DNA of 64,000 nucleotides from Bacillota bacterium (lineage in GTDB: Bacteria > Bacillota > Clostridia > Tissierellales > Sedimentibacteraceae). Below are positions 1-7,283 of the stretch, in pieces. How positions within the stretch are numbered: the first letter of the stretch is position 1; the number at the start of each line of letters is the position of its first letter. The notes beneath the pieces were generated by a model. It was not told the DNA's origin. It searched no databases and worked only from the letters and a program-made list of their open reading frames with translations. The stretch lies in contig JAEXUD010000027.1 in NCBI GenBank assembly GCA_023453025.1, forward strand, positions 1-64,000. The letters are read 5' to 3'. The position numbers and the translations under genes were made by a program.

Positions 1-127
1 TGTATGTGCTAATCTAATAATAGGTCAGCTGGCTCATCGAAAAGTAGGTCAATATCAGTATAATTAAAATGAGAAGGAAAAGCAAATACATATGTATAGC
101 AATAATTTTGAATCATTAAGTCATAAG

Positions 128-182
128 GCAGATATTTGAATCGTAAGGAGGGCGTAGCCCGACTGAAGCTTCAAATATCTGC
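128..182. repeat. Nested stem-loop in IS21 left end
   Basis: A perfect 13-base inverted repeat (GCAGATATTTGAA at 128-140, its complement at 170-182) encloses an inner GGGC-GTA-GCCC hairpin at 150-160. It lies in the non-coding left end of the IS21 element between two terminal-repeat copies. Its role is unknown. It could be an imported palindrome or an RNA structure. Confidence 0.6.
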
Positions 183-247
183 GGCGGTTTGATTGATCCA
201 ATAACGCTCATTGAAAATTAGGTCACTTTCTTAAAAAAATATGATAT

Positions 248-269
248 CCTTTCAGTATGCACTGAAAGG
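248..269 (+). promoter_or_regulatory. Hairpin overlapping the istA ribosome-binding site
   Basis: CCTTTCAGT-ATGC-ACTGAAAGG forms a perfect 9-bp hairpin. The 3' arm runs into the AAAGGAGG Shine-Dalgarno sequence (265-272) of istA, so folding would mask it. Such hairpins in other insertion sequences stop transposase translation from outside transcripts. That role is inferred here. Confidence 0.45.
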
Positions 270-283
270 AGGACGTAAAGGAA

Positions 284-1867
284 GTGATAAACTTGAATCA
301 AAAGCAAAGAATCATACTTAAACATATTAATGGTATGAGCAATCGCAGCATTGCCGGTGAACTTCACATGAGCAAAGATACCGTCAATAAATATGTCGCA
401 GAATATGAACAAAAGAAGCAAGAGCTTTTAGTTAATAATCCAGAAGCAGATCCACGTGAATTAATTCATGCAATAATTGAAAAACCAAAATACAATTCAG
501 ATAATCGTGAACCGAGTAAGGTTACTCAGGAAATGATAGAAGCTATTGAAGAATGTCTAAGGATAAATGAATGGCGACGTGCAAATGGAATGTCTAAACA
601 ACAGATGAAAAAGATTGATATTCACGAATATTTGTTAAAGAAGAAGTTTGATATCAGTTACTCAACTGTTAAGCGATTAGTTAAATCAATTGAGGACAGG
701 CATAAAGAGGCTTTCATACGCCAAGACTACAGTCATGGAGAGATATGTGAATTTGACTGGGGAACTGTAAAGCTTGATATTGGGGATTCTGGATATTCCG
801 CTTACCAAATGGCAGTATTCACTCCAGCTAAAAGTGGATACCGATATGCAATGCTTTTTAAAGCACAAGATACACCTTCATTTCAACAATCACATGCAGA
901 ATTTTTCTCCCACTGTAAAGGTAACTACAAAACGATGGTTTATGACAACATGAGAGTTGCAGTTAAGAAATTTGTAGGGTTGCATGAGAAAGAACCAACA
1001 AAGGCATTAACAGAATTATCAATATATTATGGATTTAATTTTAGATTCACAAATATTGCAAAAGGAAATGAGAAAGGTCATGTTGAAAGAAGCGTTGAAT
1101 ATGTTAGAAGAAAGGTATTTAGTGAGCCAGGAAATGATAAATTTAATACCCTTGCAGAAGCAAATCAATTTCTTTTAGCAGGATGCATGAAATTTAACAG
1201 CAAGTTTTCCTCAAATGGGACAATCCCTATAGAGGTTTTTAAAGAAGAGCAAAATTACCTTCTTCCTAATTTGCCTAAGTTTGAGAGCTGCATATATTCT
1301 GAATACAGAGTTGATAAGTATTCAACCATAATTGTTAACCAAAATCACTATTCAGTACCTGATAAATTAGTTGGAAAAATTGTAAATGCAAAGATGTTTA
1401 CGGACAAGATAATTGTCTACTATGACAACAACATCGTGGCCACACACGAACGAAGTTTTAAGGTTCATGATTGGAAGATTGATATATATCATTATCTTAG
1501 AACTCTACATAAAAAACCAGGTGCCCTACAAGGAAGCACTGCATTGCTTCAAGCGGACACCCAAATTAAAAATATCTACAAAAAGTATTATACCAAAGAT
1601 GCAAAAACTTTTCTACAGATTTTAGAAATTATCTATGAAAAAGGAATTCATGCGGTAGCAGAAGCTCTAAAAGAGCTTGAGAACCTGTCACCAATGGATA
1701 TGAGTGCTGATAAGGTTAAGGTAATATGTGAAAGCAGGCAAGAAAAAGAAAATTGCAAATATATCTCTTACACAGACCATCTTACAGAAAAATCAAGAAG
1801 TACATTATTTAAATATGATCAACTTGCAGCACTCCAATCAGGAAAGTTAAAAAAGGAGGCTGTGTAG
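284..1867 (+). CDS. istA: IS21 transposase IstA
   Basis: DDE transposase of 527 residues, usual length for IstA. An N-terminal helix-turn-helix (about residues 1-45, NRSIAGELHMSKDTVNKY) is followed by a second DNA-binding region. The rve/DDE integrase core starts near residue 150 with EFDWG (first D), then YDNMRVAV (second D), then HVERSVEYV (catalytic E). The start is GTG at 284, behind AAAGGAGG at 265-272 that is partly folded in a hairpin. The stop is one base before istB, so the two are translationally coupled. No frameshift is seen. Confidence 0.95.
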   Translation: MINLNQKQRIILKHINGMSNRSIAGELHMSKDTVNKYVAEYEQKKQELLVNNPEADPRELIHAIIEKPKYNSDNREPSKVTQEMIEAIEECLRINEWRRANGMSKQQMKKIDIHEYLLKKKFDISYSTVKRLVKSIEDRHKEAFIRQDYSHGEICEFDWGTVKLDIGDSGYSAYQMAVFTPAKSGYRYAMLFKAQDTPSFQQSHAEFFSHCKGNYKTMVYDNMRVAVKKFVGLHEKEPTKALTELSIYYGFNFRFTNIAKGNEKGHVERSVEYVRRKVFSEPGNDKFNTLAEANQFLLAGCMKFNSKFSSNGTIPIEVFKEEQNYLLPNLPKFESCIYSEYRVDKYSTIIVNQNHYSVPDKLVGKIVNAKMFTDKIIVYYDNNIVATHERSFKVHDWKIDIYHYLRTLHKKPGALQGSTALLQADTQIKNIYKKYYTKDAKTFLQILEIIYEKGIHAVAEALKELENLSPMDMSADKVKVICESRQEKENCKYISYTDHLTEKSRSTLFKYDQLAALQSGKLKKEAV

Positions 1868-1868
1868 G

Positions 1869-2639
1869 ATGAAGATTAAATTAAATGAAGAGATAATTGA
1901 ATACTGCAAAATATTGAAACTTAAAGGAATTCGTACACATTTTGAAGAAGCAATGAAAGAAGCAACTGACTATGAAGACTTTCTTCATAAACTTCTAACT
2001 TACGAGATTGAAGAAAAAGATAAACGCTCTATCGACTGTAGAATTAGAAATGCACATTTACCTTACAGGCAATATTTTGAAGATATTGAAATGGATTGTC
2101 TTCCTGCAGATATGCAAAGAAAATTGCCTGAGCTGGCTACTCTTGACTTTATTGAAAAAGGAAAAAACATCATAATGACAGGTAATCCAGGCACCGGTAA
2201 AACTATGGTTAGTATTGCATTAGGTTTAAAGGCATGCATGGCAGGTTACAAAGTATTATTTACAACAGTCCCGCTACTTGTTACAACATTAAAAGAATGC
2301 AACAGCACTAAGACCTTAAGATATTTTGAGAACAGATTTGAAAAGTATGATCTCGTTATTGCAGATGAGCTGGGTTACACTTCATTTGACCGTGAAGGCA
2401 CAGATTTGCTGTTTAACAACTTATCTTTAAGGGCAGCAAGAAAGTCTACCATAATTACATCAAACCTTTCATTTGAACGTTGGGTTGAAGTTTTCGGAGA
2501 CCCTACAGTTACGAGTGCAATGATAGACAGGCTAACTTACAAGGCCATATTGGTTAATATGGAAGGTGATTCTTACAGGTTAAGAGAAACATTAAGGGAA
2601 AGTGGAGCATCTATGAATTTTGATAAACTAATTGTTTAG
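1869..2639 (+). CDS. istB: IS21 helper ATPase IstB
   Basis: AAA+ ATPase of 256 residues, the regulatory partner of IstA in target selection and strand transfer. It shows a Walker A motif GNPGTGKT (about residues 105-112), a Walker B-like LVIADELG (about 159-166) and the family TSNLSFERW segment. It begins one base after the istA stop and its Shine-Dalgarno (AAAAGGAGG) lies in the 3' end of istA. Length is normal, so the element encodes both required proteins. Confidence 0.95.
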   Translation: MKIKLNEEIIEYCKILKLKGIRTHFEEAMKEATDYEDFLHKLLTYEIEEKDKRSIDCRIRNAHLPYRQYFEDIEMDCLPADMQRKLPELATLDFIEKGKNIIMTGNPGTGKTMVSIALGLKACMAGYKVLFTTVPLLVTTLKECNSTKTLRYFENRFEKYDLVIADELGYTSFDREGTDLLFNNLSLRAARKSTIITSNLSFERWVEVFGDPTVTSAMIDRLTYKAILVNMEGDSYRLRETLRESGASMNFDKLIV

Positions 2640-2645
2640 AACTAT

Positions 2646-2674
2646 TGTGCCTTTGTACAATTTTCAGAGGCACA
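2646..2674 (+). terminator. Possible terminator after istB
   Basis: TGTGCCT at 2646-2652 pairs with AGGCACA at 2668-2674 across a 15-base loop, followed by TTTATT. It lies just after the istB stop. The U-tract is short, so it would be a weak terminator. Confidence 0.35.
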
Positions 2675-2732
2675 TTTATTAACAAAAAAGTGACCTAAAA
2701 TTGAATGGTCTTTTGACCTAATTTTCAGTTGA

Positions 2733-3065
2733 CAAATACAGATAGCAATTAAGCATTTCTATAGTAAATTTCAAAGAATAGAACCATCATTTAGCAGTAA
2801 GTTGGTTGCAACAATAAATCCTAATTTTCCTGTATGGGATGAGCATGTATTGAATAATTTAGGATTGAAGAAACCAGCTGATGGAACTAAAAATAGAATT
2901 GAAAAAAACATAGAACTATATAACAGTATTGTAAAATGGTATGTAGATTTTCTGCCTACCTATGATGCAAAGAGGATGATAAAGCTATTTGATGCTAGAT
3001 ATAAAACTGCAAACATAACTGATACTAAAAAAATTGATTTGATATTATGGCAGATGCGGGGGTAG
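2733..3065 (+). pseudogene. 3' fragment of a hypothetical gene cut by IS21
   Basis: The frame is open from the IS21 right end at 2733 to the stop at 3063-3065 (about 110 residues) and has no ATG start. Only a TTG at 2802 could serve, without a clear ribosome-binding site. The product, with FPVWDEHVLNNLGLKKPADG and a C-terminus KKIDLILWQMRG, resembles uncharacterised bacterial proteins, but I know no function. It is most likely the tail of a gene whose 5' part was removed by the IS21 insertion. A run of five G at the end could also mark a frameshift into the next segment. Confidence 0.55.
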
Positions 3066-3425
3066 GGGAGGTAAAATCTCTACAACATTTGATTTTGTTG
3101 ACCGCCGCTCCCCCTTCATAACCTCTCCCCTGGAGCTTTCAATCTATAAGGAAGCAATTATTGAGGCCATGTTTAAAGGTACAAAGAGATATGTGGAATC
3201 GAAGGAAACTGAATCAAAAAACGAATTAGTCGAGTAAGCGATGAAGAATTGTTTGCTCGGCTTATTTATTATGGAGTTACACAGCTTGGCAGGAATGAAG
3301 AAGATGTGTTCCTGATGGCAATAGGAGATCTTCTGGACCAATGGGAAATACACAAGCAGTTTATGGGAATGGCTAAGCCAAAGGTTGAGTTGTTTATTGA
3401 TGAAATAATACCTGATGGGATTTAA
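3047..3425 (+). pseudogene. Phage tail-chaperone-like remnant with -1 slippery site
   Basis: Two overlapping frames. The first is open from 3047, contains LSIYKEAIIEAMFKGTKRY and stops at TAA 3235-3237. The second, in the -1 frame, runs to TAA 3423-3425 (SDEELFARLIYYGVTQLG, then FIDEIIPDGI). They are joined at a canonical slippery heptamer A-AAA-AAC at 3216-3222, in the correct phase for a -1 slip. This organisation and the product style recall phage tail assembly chaperones, which are made by programmed -1 frameshifting. No start codon is credible, so this is probably a prophage relic. The family assignment is inference. Confidence 0.45.
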
Positions 3426-3428
3426 TTC

Positions 3429-3458
3429 TTGTATTTTCCATAATTTTCATGATATAAT
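3429..3458 (+). promoter_or_regulatory. Candidate promoter for the GIY-YIG gene
   Basis: TTGTAT at 3429 and TATAAT at 3453-3458 are separated by 18 bases. The start codon at 3564 is about 100 bases downstream. Confidence 0.4.
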
Positions 3459-3563
3459 GATTAAAATAAATAATGACCTATTATTATAATGGTAATTCTA
3501 AATAAAAATTTATCGAATGGTTGAACAAAACAACAATAATATTAGTTTATGTTGAGGTAAAAG

Positions 3564-4277
3564 ATGGACGATAAGAAAATTACTCATTTTGGGGTGACTG
3601 TAGCACCAAGAACTCGTGGCTATAAATTAACACGCGATAACTATGCTAATGTTTCAAATAAGAGCACACTCGGAAAAAATATGCTATTCATGATGGCAAT
3701 TGAAAGGAACGATGAGAAACTCATAAACCGCTATTTGTCCAAGTATGCAGATAAAGAAGGTCTTATATACAACGATGAATGGTGTCAAAAGCATTTAGAT
3801 AACGTTATGAAGAATTTTGACCTTAATATGGCTTTCTTTAAGAGACTGAATCATGATAAGTTTGAGGCTGAAATAACAAAGTTTATCAGGAAAACTAAGT
3901 TCAAAGAGATTACAGACTTGAGCGAATATGATTGTCCAGGATATTATGCAATGATTCTTGATGAATATTGTCAAGTATATATAGGAACAACTGAAAATAT
4001 TAAATATAGAATAAGGCAGCATTGGTATGGGGGTAAGCTGAAATTTGACAGGTTGGTATTTGGTGGGGTTGATAACTCAAAGCTATCTATTGATAGTTTC
4101 AGATCATTAGATACAACAAGAATACTAGTATACAAAACTAATAACATATACAGTGAAGAAGATAATTTCATTAACTATTTTTCAAATGAGTTTGTATGTA
4201 ATAGGATAGGTGGGGGACTTATGGAATTTGGCGCATTAAGCATTGCTGCAAATACAAAAACAAGGGATCTAGAATAA
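3564..4277 (+). CDS. GIY-YIG nuclease-like protein
   Basis: Protein of 237 residues with a C-terminal GIY-YIG endonuclease-like domain: GYY at about 126-128, VYIG at 138-141, the Arg-rich helix IKYRIRQHW at 146-154, a possible metal-binding Glu at 199 (EED) and Asn 213 (CNRIGG). About 120 N-terminal residues match nothing I recognise. GIY-YIG enzymes make single or double DNA cuts in homing, repair, transposition or restriction. The gene stands alone among phage and IS debris, with GAGG seven bases before the ATG. It could be a homing or selfish nuclease, or a phage protein. The substrate is unknown. Confidence 0.7.
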   Translation: MDDKKITHFGVTVAPRTRGYKLTRDNYANVSNKSTLGKNMLFMMAIERNDEKLINRYLSKYADKEGLIYNDEWCQKHLDNVMKNFDLNMAFFKRLNHDKFEAEITKFIRKTKFKEITDLSEYDCPGYYAMILDEYCQVYIGTTENIKYRIRQHWYGGKLKFDRLVFGGVDNSKLSIDSFRSLDTTRILVYKTNNIYSEEDNFINYFSNEFVCNRIGGGLMEFGALSIAANTKTRDLE

Positions 4278-4307
4278 CTAAATTCCAATTTTTAAAGGAT
4301 GGTCTGT

Positions 4308-4352
4308 ATGGAAACAAAAGAATTTGAAACTTCATTTGTAGTTATTCAATAA
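4308..4352 (+). other. Very short ORF, possible truncated gene start
   Basis: AAAGGAT followed by ATG starts a 14-residue frame (METKEFETSFVVIQ) 30 bases after the nuclease-like gene. It may be the stub of a second gene in that operon, lost when the repeat and IS debris to its right arrived. No function can be proposed. Confidence 0.25.
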
Positions 4353-4418
4353 GAAATTTTGAATATTATGCAATATATGTAACTCAAGTGCTGGCACCGA
4401 GCTTATCACCGAGCTTCA

Positions 4419-4445
4419 TAACTCATTAACTCAAGTGACAGGCAC
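4419..4445 (+). repeat. 27-bp dispersed repeat, copy 1
   Basis: The sequence TAACTCATTAACTCAAGT plus GACAGGCAC recurs at 4993-5019 and, with one change (C to T), at 8695-8721. Its core GTGACAGGCAC reads GTGCCTGTCAC on the other strand, a motif I associate with IS200/REP-type transposable sequences. No such transposase is in the window. This copy supplies the stop codon and last residues of the truncated IstA at 4426-4593. Confidence 0.7.
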
Positions 4446-4593
4446 TGATGTTTAATGGCCACTTTACTTCTTTTAATTTAGCACGATTTATTACGTCAGC
4501 TACTGTATTGCGTGAATACCCAAGACTTGCACCGATGCTCGTCCGACTCAGTCCCATGCTACTGAGTCTCAAAATCTCTCTGTACTCGGTCAC
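4426..4593 (-). pseudogene. Truncated IstA N-terminus (second IS21-type element)
   Basis: A GTG start at 4591-4593 behind TAGGAGGTCAT opens a frame with the IstA N-terminal helix-turn-helix (YREILRLSSMGLSRTSIGAS, then LGYSRNTVADVINRAK). It is cut after about 48 residues, where it runs into the dispersed repeat and stops at 4426-4428. Everything downstream, including the DDE core and istB, is missing. This is a different subgroup from the intact IstA at 284-1867. Confidence 0.7.
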
Positions 4594-4743
4594 TTTATGA
4601 CCTCCTAAATTATTATTTTCACTCTATTGAGTACATACAATAATTTTAGCAGATTGATTTTTAACTGCACTCATTTCCGTTATACCTGCACTATATTTCC
4701 GTTACCATTGCACTGACTTTCCGATTTAACTGCACGATTTTGA
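4426..4743 (-). mobile_element. Remnant of a second IS21-type element
   Basis: Upstream of the truncated istA lie four spaced copies of a terminal repeat with core TGCAC...TTTCCGTT (about 4662-4740), the multi-copy left end expected of this IS21 subgroup. Only this end and the first codons of istA remain. The distal break coincides with the 27-bp repeat at 4419. Confidence 0.65.
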
Positions 4744-4926
4744 CCGTCATATTCAGATAATAAGTCTGAAACTTCAACAACAACTCTTTAACATAGGATA
4801 AGCACCCTCTTGAACCTACAATTGCAATACCTGTCTTGTTTTTAATTTCTCTTTTATAATAAAAGGAATATGCATTTCCAGATCTGACTCATCTGTATTT
4901 ATATCTTCAAAATTTACTTTTTTCAT
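4740..4926 (-). pseudogene. Degenerate coding remnant
   Basis: An ATG at 4924-4926 opens 36 codons (MKKVNFEDINTDESD...) that stop at 4816. In an adjacent frame the reading continues with GIAIVGSRGCLSYVKELL until it reaches the IS21 terminal repeats. An A-rich run lies near the switch point. It looks like a short broken gene, and the family cannot be named. Confidence 0.25.
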
Positions 4927-4992
4927 CTTATGTCTTAAAATTGTTGTTCTACGGTACACCACGACTAAAAACACTGAAACTAAAACATAAAA

Positions 4993-5019
4993 TAACTCAT
5001 TAACTCAAGTGACAGGCAC
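4993..5019 (+). repeat. 27-bp dispersed repeat, copy 2
   Basis: Identical to the copy at 4419-4445 over 27 bases. It lies 20 bases from the stop codon of the minus-strand gene at 5039. The two identical copies bracket the second IS21 remnant and the degenerate segment beside it. Confidence 0.7.
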
Positions 5020-5038
5020 CATCTGTTTCATTTTGTTT

Positions 5039-5989
5039 TCATTTAATTGTATCTATATAATTATCTAAAACTGGCTTAAGCTTGCTCTTAAATTCATACA
5101 TATTCATATGATTATATTCTAAGTATCTTCTGGAAATGATATCAAATGGTGATTTTTCTCCTTTTACGCCCCTTATTAAAATAACTTCCTTCCCAATAGT
5201 ATGCGCAATTCCTAACTCGTAAAAAACATTAGGATTATGTGTAGTAATATCAGCAATAATAATCCCAGCTTTCTGAATTCCTTCCCAAATATCCTCCATA
5301 ATAACTCCTGGATTCATAAAATCATCTGCTCTCATCACTTTTAATGATACTTCTTTACATAATTCTTTAATCGCACCATATAATCCATCTGAATATTCTT
5401 CTCCAAATGGCATTAATACAAATACAAATTGTGGATCTATATCATAATTTACATTTCCAAAAATAGGTCTTATAGTAATGCTTTTTCTATCCATTAATCT
5501 ATCCTCCAATGTGTATTGATAAATATTTAACCTAAGCTCTTCAAATTTAAGCTGTTTTTCTTCTCTATATCTACTTTTCCCTTTATTTTTCTGTTTAATA
5601 GCATCTTCTTCTCTATAATTAGAAAAAAAAGTATTCAAATGTCTTAACCAACCATTATTTGATCTAAAATTTGATGATTCTTCCATAGAGACCCAATACA
5701 TGTTCCTGATATCTACCCCCAGTGACTCAATAATAGCCTTCTTAGCATTATAAATTTCAAATCTATCACAGGTTGTAAAAATTCTTATAGTGTCATAATA
5801 ATTAAGTTCGATATCACATCTTATAAATCCATGTTCATTAACCAAATCCTTCATTTTCCTCACAATATCTTTATCGTGATTTCTAATGTTTTGTGGAACA
5901 TAAATAAACCAACAACCTTCTTCCTCGTTTAAACGATTCCTGTTAAAGATGTGTATCCAATTTTTATAAGTTTCCACTTTAATATTCAT
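5039..5989 (-). CDS. Protein with NDT/TIR-like C-terminal domain
   Basis: A 316-residue protein. The last ~130 residues match the Rossmann-like fold shared by nucleoside 2-deoxyribosyltransferases and TIR-like NAD-cleaving effectors: FVFVLMPFGEEY at 188-199, VMRADDF at 218-224, IIIADIT at 243-249 and NPNVFYELGIAH at 252-263, with Glu 258 in the place of the catalytic Glu. The N-terminal ~170 residues are unfamiliar; they end in a charged, probably helical stretch at about 130-170. The gene stands alone between IS debris and the capsule locus. Such stand-alone fusions occur in anti-phage defence, where the domain depletes NAD or nucleotides. Defence is inference here; a nucleotide-salvage role is possible. 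Confidence 0.6.
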   Translation of the reverse strand: MNIKVETYKNWIHIFNRNRLNEEEGCWFIYVPQNIRNHDKDIVRKMKDLVNEHGFIRCDIELNYYDTIRIFTTCDRFEIYNAKKAIIESLGVDIRNMYWVSMEESSNFRSNNGWLRHLNTFFSNYREEDAIKQKNKGKSRYREEKQLKFEELRLNIYQYTLEDRLMDRKSITIRPIFGNVNYDIDPQFVFVLMPFGEEYSDGLYGAIKELCKEVSLKVMRADDFMNPGVIMEDIWEGIQKAGIIIADITTHNPNVFYELGIAHTIGKEVILIRGVKGEKSPFDIISRRYLEYNHMNMYEFKSKLKPVLDNYIDTIK

Positions 5990-6166
5990 ATATTAACTCA
6001 TCTCTCGGTTTTTTTAGAAAACATTCATTATATATAACTCGTTTATGTCCGCTAAATTTATACAGCTCTAACTTCGGCAGCTTCTCCCATCAAAACACCT
6101 TTATCTTTTCGCTCTAACCAAGTATGACATAGTACCCTGTATCTACTGCAATTTTTAAAATGGCGA

Positions 6167-7201
6167 TTATTTAACCCCATAGTACTCCACGTACCACTCA
6201 GCAAACTTCCTCAACCCTTCTTCAATAGAAGTCTCAGGCTTAAAACCAACTGCATCCTGCAATAAATCGGTTGAAGCATATGTTGCCGGCACATCTCCGG
6301 GTTTCATAGACTCATACATTTTATCAAATACTACCTCTCTACCTAATGCATTACTTAAGGCTTTCTCTAGCTCATCTATAAATGTCATCAATTTCTCAGG
6401 ATTGTTATTTCCAATGTTAAATACCTTATGAGCAGCCAAATCCTCAGTTTTTTCCGGCGGATTATTTAATAATCTGACAATTCCTTCCACAATATCATCC
6501 ACATAAGTGAAATCCCTATAAAGGTCATGTTCAAAATCACCGTTATTAAATATCTGTATAGGCTCACCTGCAAAATACCTATCAGTAAATCCAAAGTATG
6601 CCATGTCCGGTCTGCCCATAGGACCGTATACTGTAAAGAATCTTAAACCCGTTGCAGGTATTTTATATAAATGGCTGTAAGTATGAGCCATTAATTCATT
6701 TGATTTCTTGGTGGCAGCATATAAGCTAACAGGATGGTCCACAAAGTCAGATTCTTCAAATGGTACTTTTTTATTTGAGCCATATACCGAGCTTGATGAT
6801 GCATAAACCAAATGGTCAACAGGATAACTTCTGCTTGCTTCCAAGATATTAAAGAAACCTATAATGTTACTTTGAATGTACACATCAGGGTTTTCGATAG
6901 AATATCTTACTCCCGCCTGGGCAGCTAAATTAACAACTATATCAGGCTTGTACTGTTCAAATGCGTTCATTACCATAGATTTATCAGAAATATCACCCTT
7001 AATAAAAATAAACTCATCAAATAATCTAAGCTTATCTAAGCGTGCTTCCTTTAATCTTACATCATAATAATCATTTAAATTATCAATACCTATAACCTTG
7101 CAACCCATCTCCAGCAGCCTCATAGACAGAAAGAACCCTATAAAACCTGCTGCTCCGGTAACAAGGTATGTTTTATTAATATCTAATTCTTTATAATTCA
7201 A
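6167..7201 (-). CDS. UDP-glucuronate 4-epimerase-type NAD-dependent epimerase
   Basis: Extended short-chain dehydrogenase of 344 residues. It has the NAD motif GAAGFIG at 16-22, the SSSVYG segment at 136-141 and the catalytic Tyr161-x-x-x-Lys165. Length and motifs such as IDNLNDYYD fit the CapI/GAE group, which interconverts UDP-glucuronate and UDP-galacturonate. The UDP-glucose dehydrogenase just upstream in the transcript (82-base gap) would make its substrate, so the pair should supply UDP-GalA for the capsule. It is the last gene of locus A on this side. No clear terminator follows. Confidence 0.88.
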   Translation of the reverse strand: MNYKELDINKTYLVTGAAGFIGFFLSMRLLEMGCKVIGIDNLNDYYDVRLKEARLDKLRLFDEFIFIKGDISDKSMVMNAFEQYKPDIVVNLAAQAGVRYSIENPDVYIQSNIIGFFNILEASRSYPVDHLVYASSSSVYGSNKKVPFEESDFVDHPVSLYAATKKSNELMAHTYSHLYKIPATGLRFFTVYGPMGRPDMAYFGFTDRYFAGEPIQIFNNGDFEHDLYRDFTYVDDIVEGIVRLLNNPPEKTEDLAAHKVFNIGNNNPEKLMTFIDELEKALSNALGREVVFDKMYESMKPGDVPATYASTDLLQDAVGFKPETSIEEGLRKFAEWYVEYYGVK

Positions 7202-7283
7202 TTATTTTCCTCCTGATAGCGAAATAGGAATCATGTGTAACAAATATAACACCGAACACAATTTAATTTAAAACTGAAGAATA

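Larger units (their letters stand above)
1..2738 (+). mobile_element. IS21-family insertion sequence
   Basis: Element with the istA-istB gene pair. Its right end (about 2690-2738) carries two copies of a terminal repeat with core AATTTTAGGTCA / AATTTTCAG, read outward. Matching inverted copies sit on the left at 209-226 (GAAAATTAGGTCAC) and 40-52 (AAAAGTAGGTCAA), the multiple-terminal-repeat arrangement typical of IS21. The right end stops inside an open reading frame, so it probably split a gene. The exact left tip is not resolved; it may lie at about 20 or just outside the window. Both genes are intact, so the copy may be active. Confidence 0.85.

Noticed and set aside
3060..3135. G-run and C-run that could form a terminator
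   Set aside because: The arms GGGGGTAGGGGAGG and CTCCCC pair only with several gaps across a long loop, and no U-tract follows.
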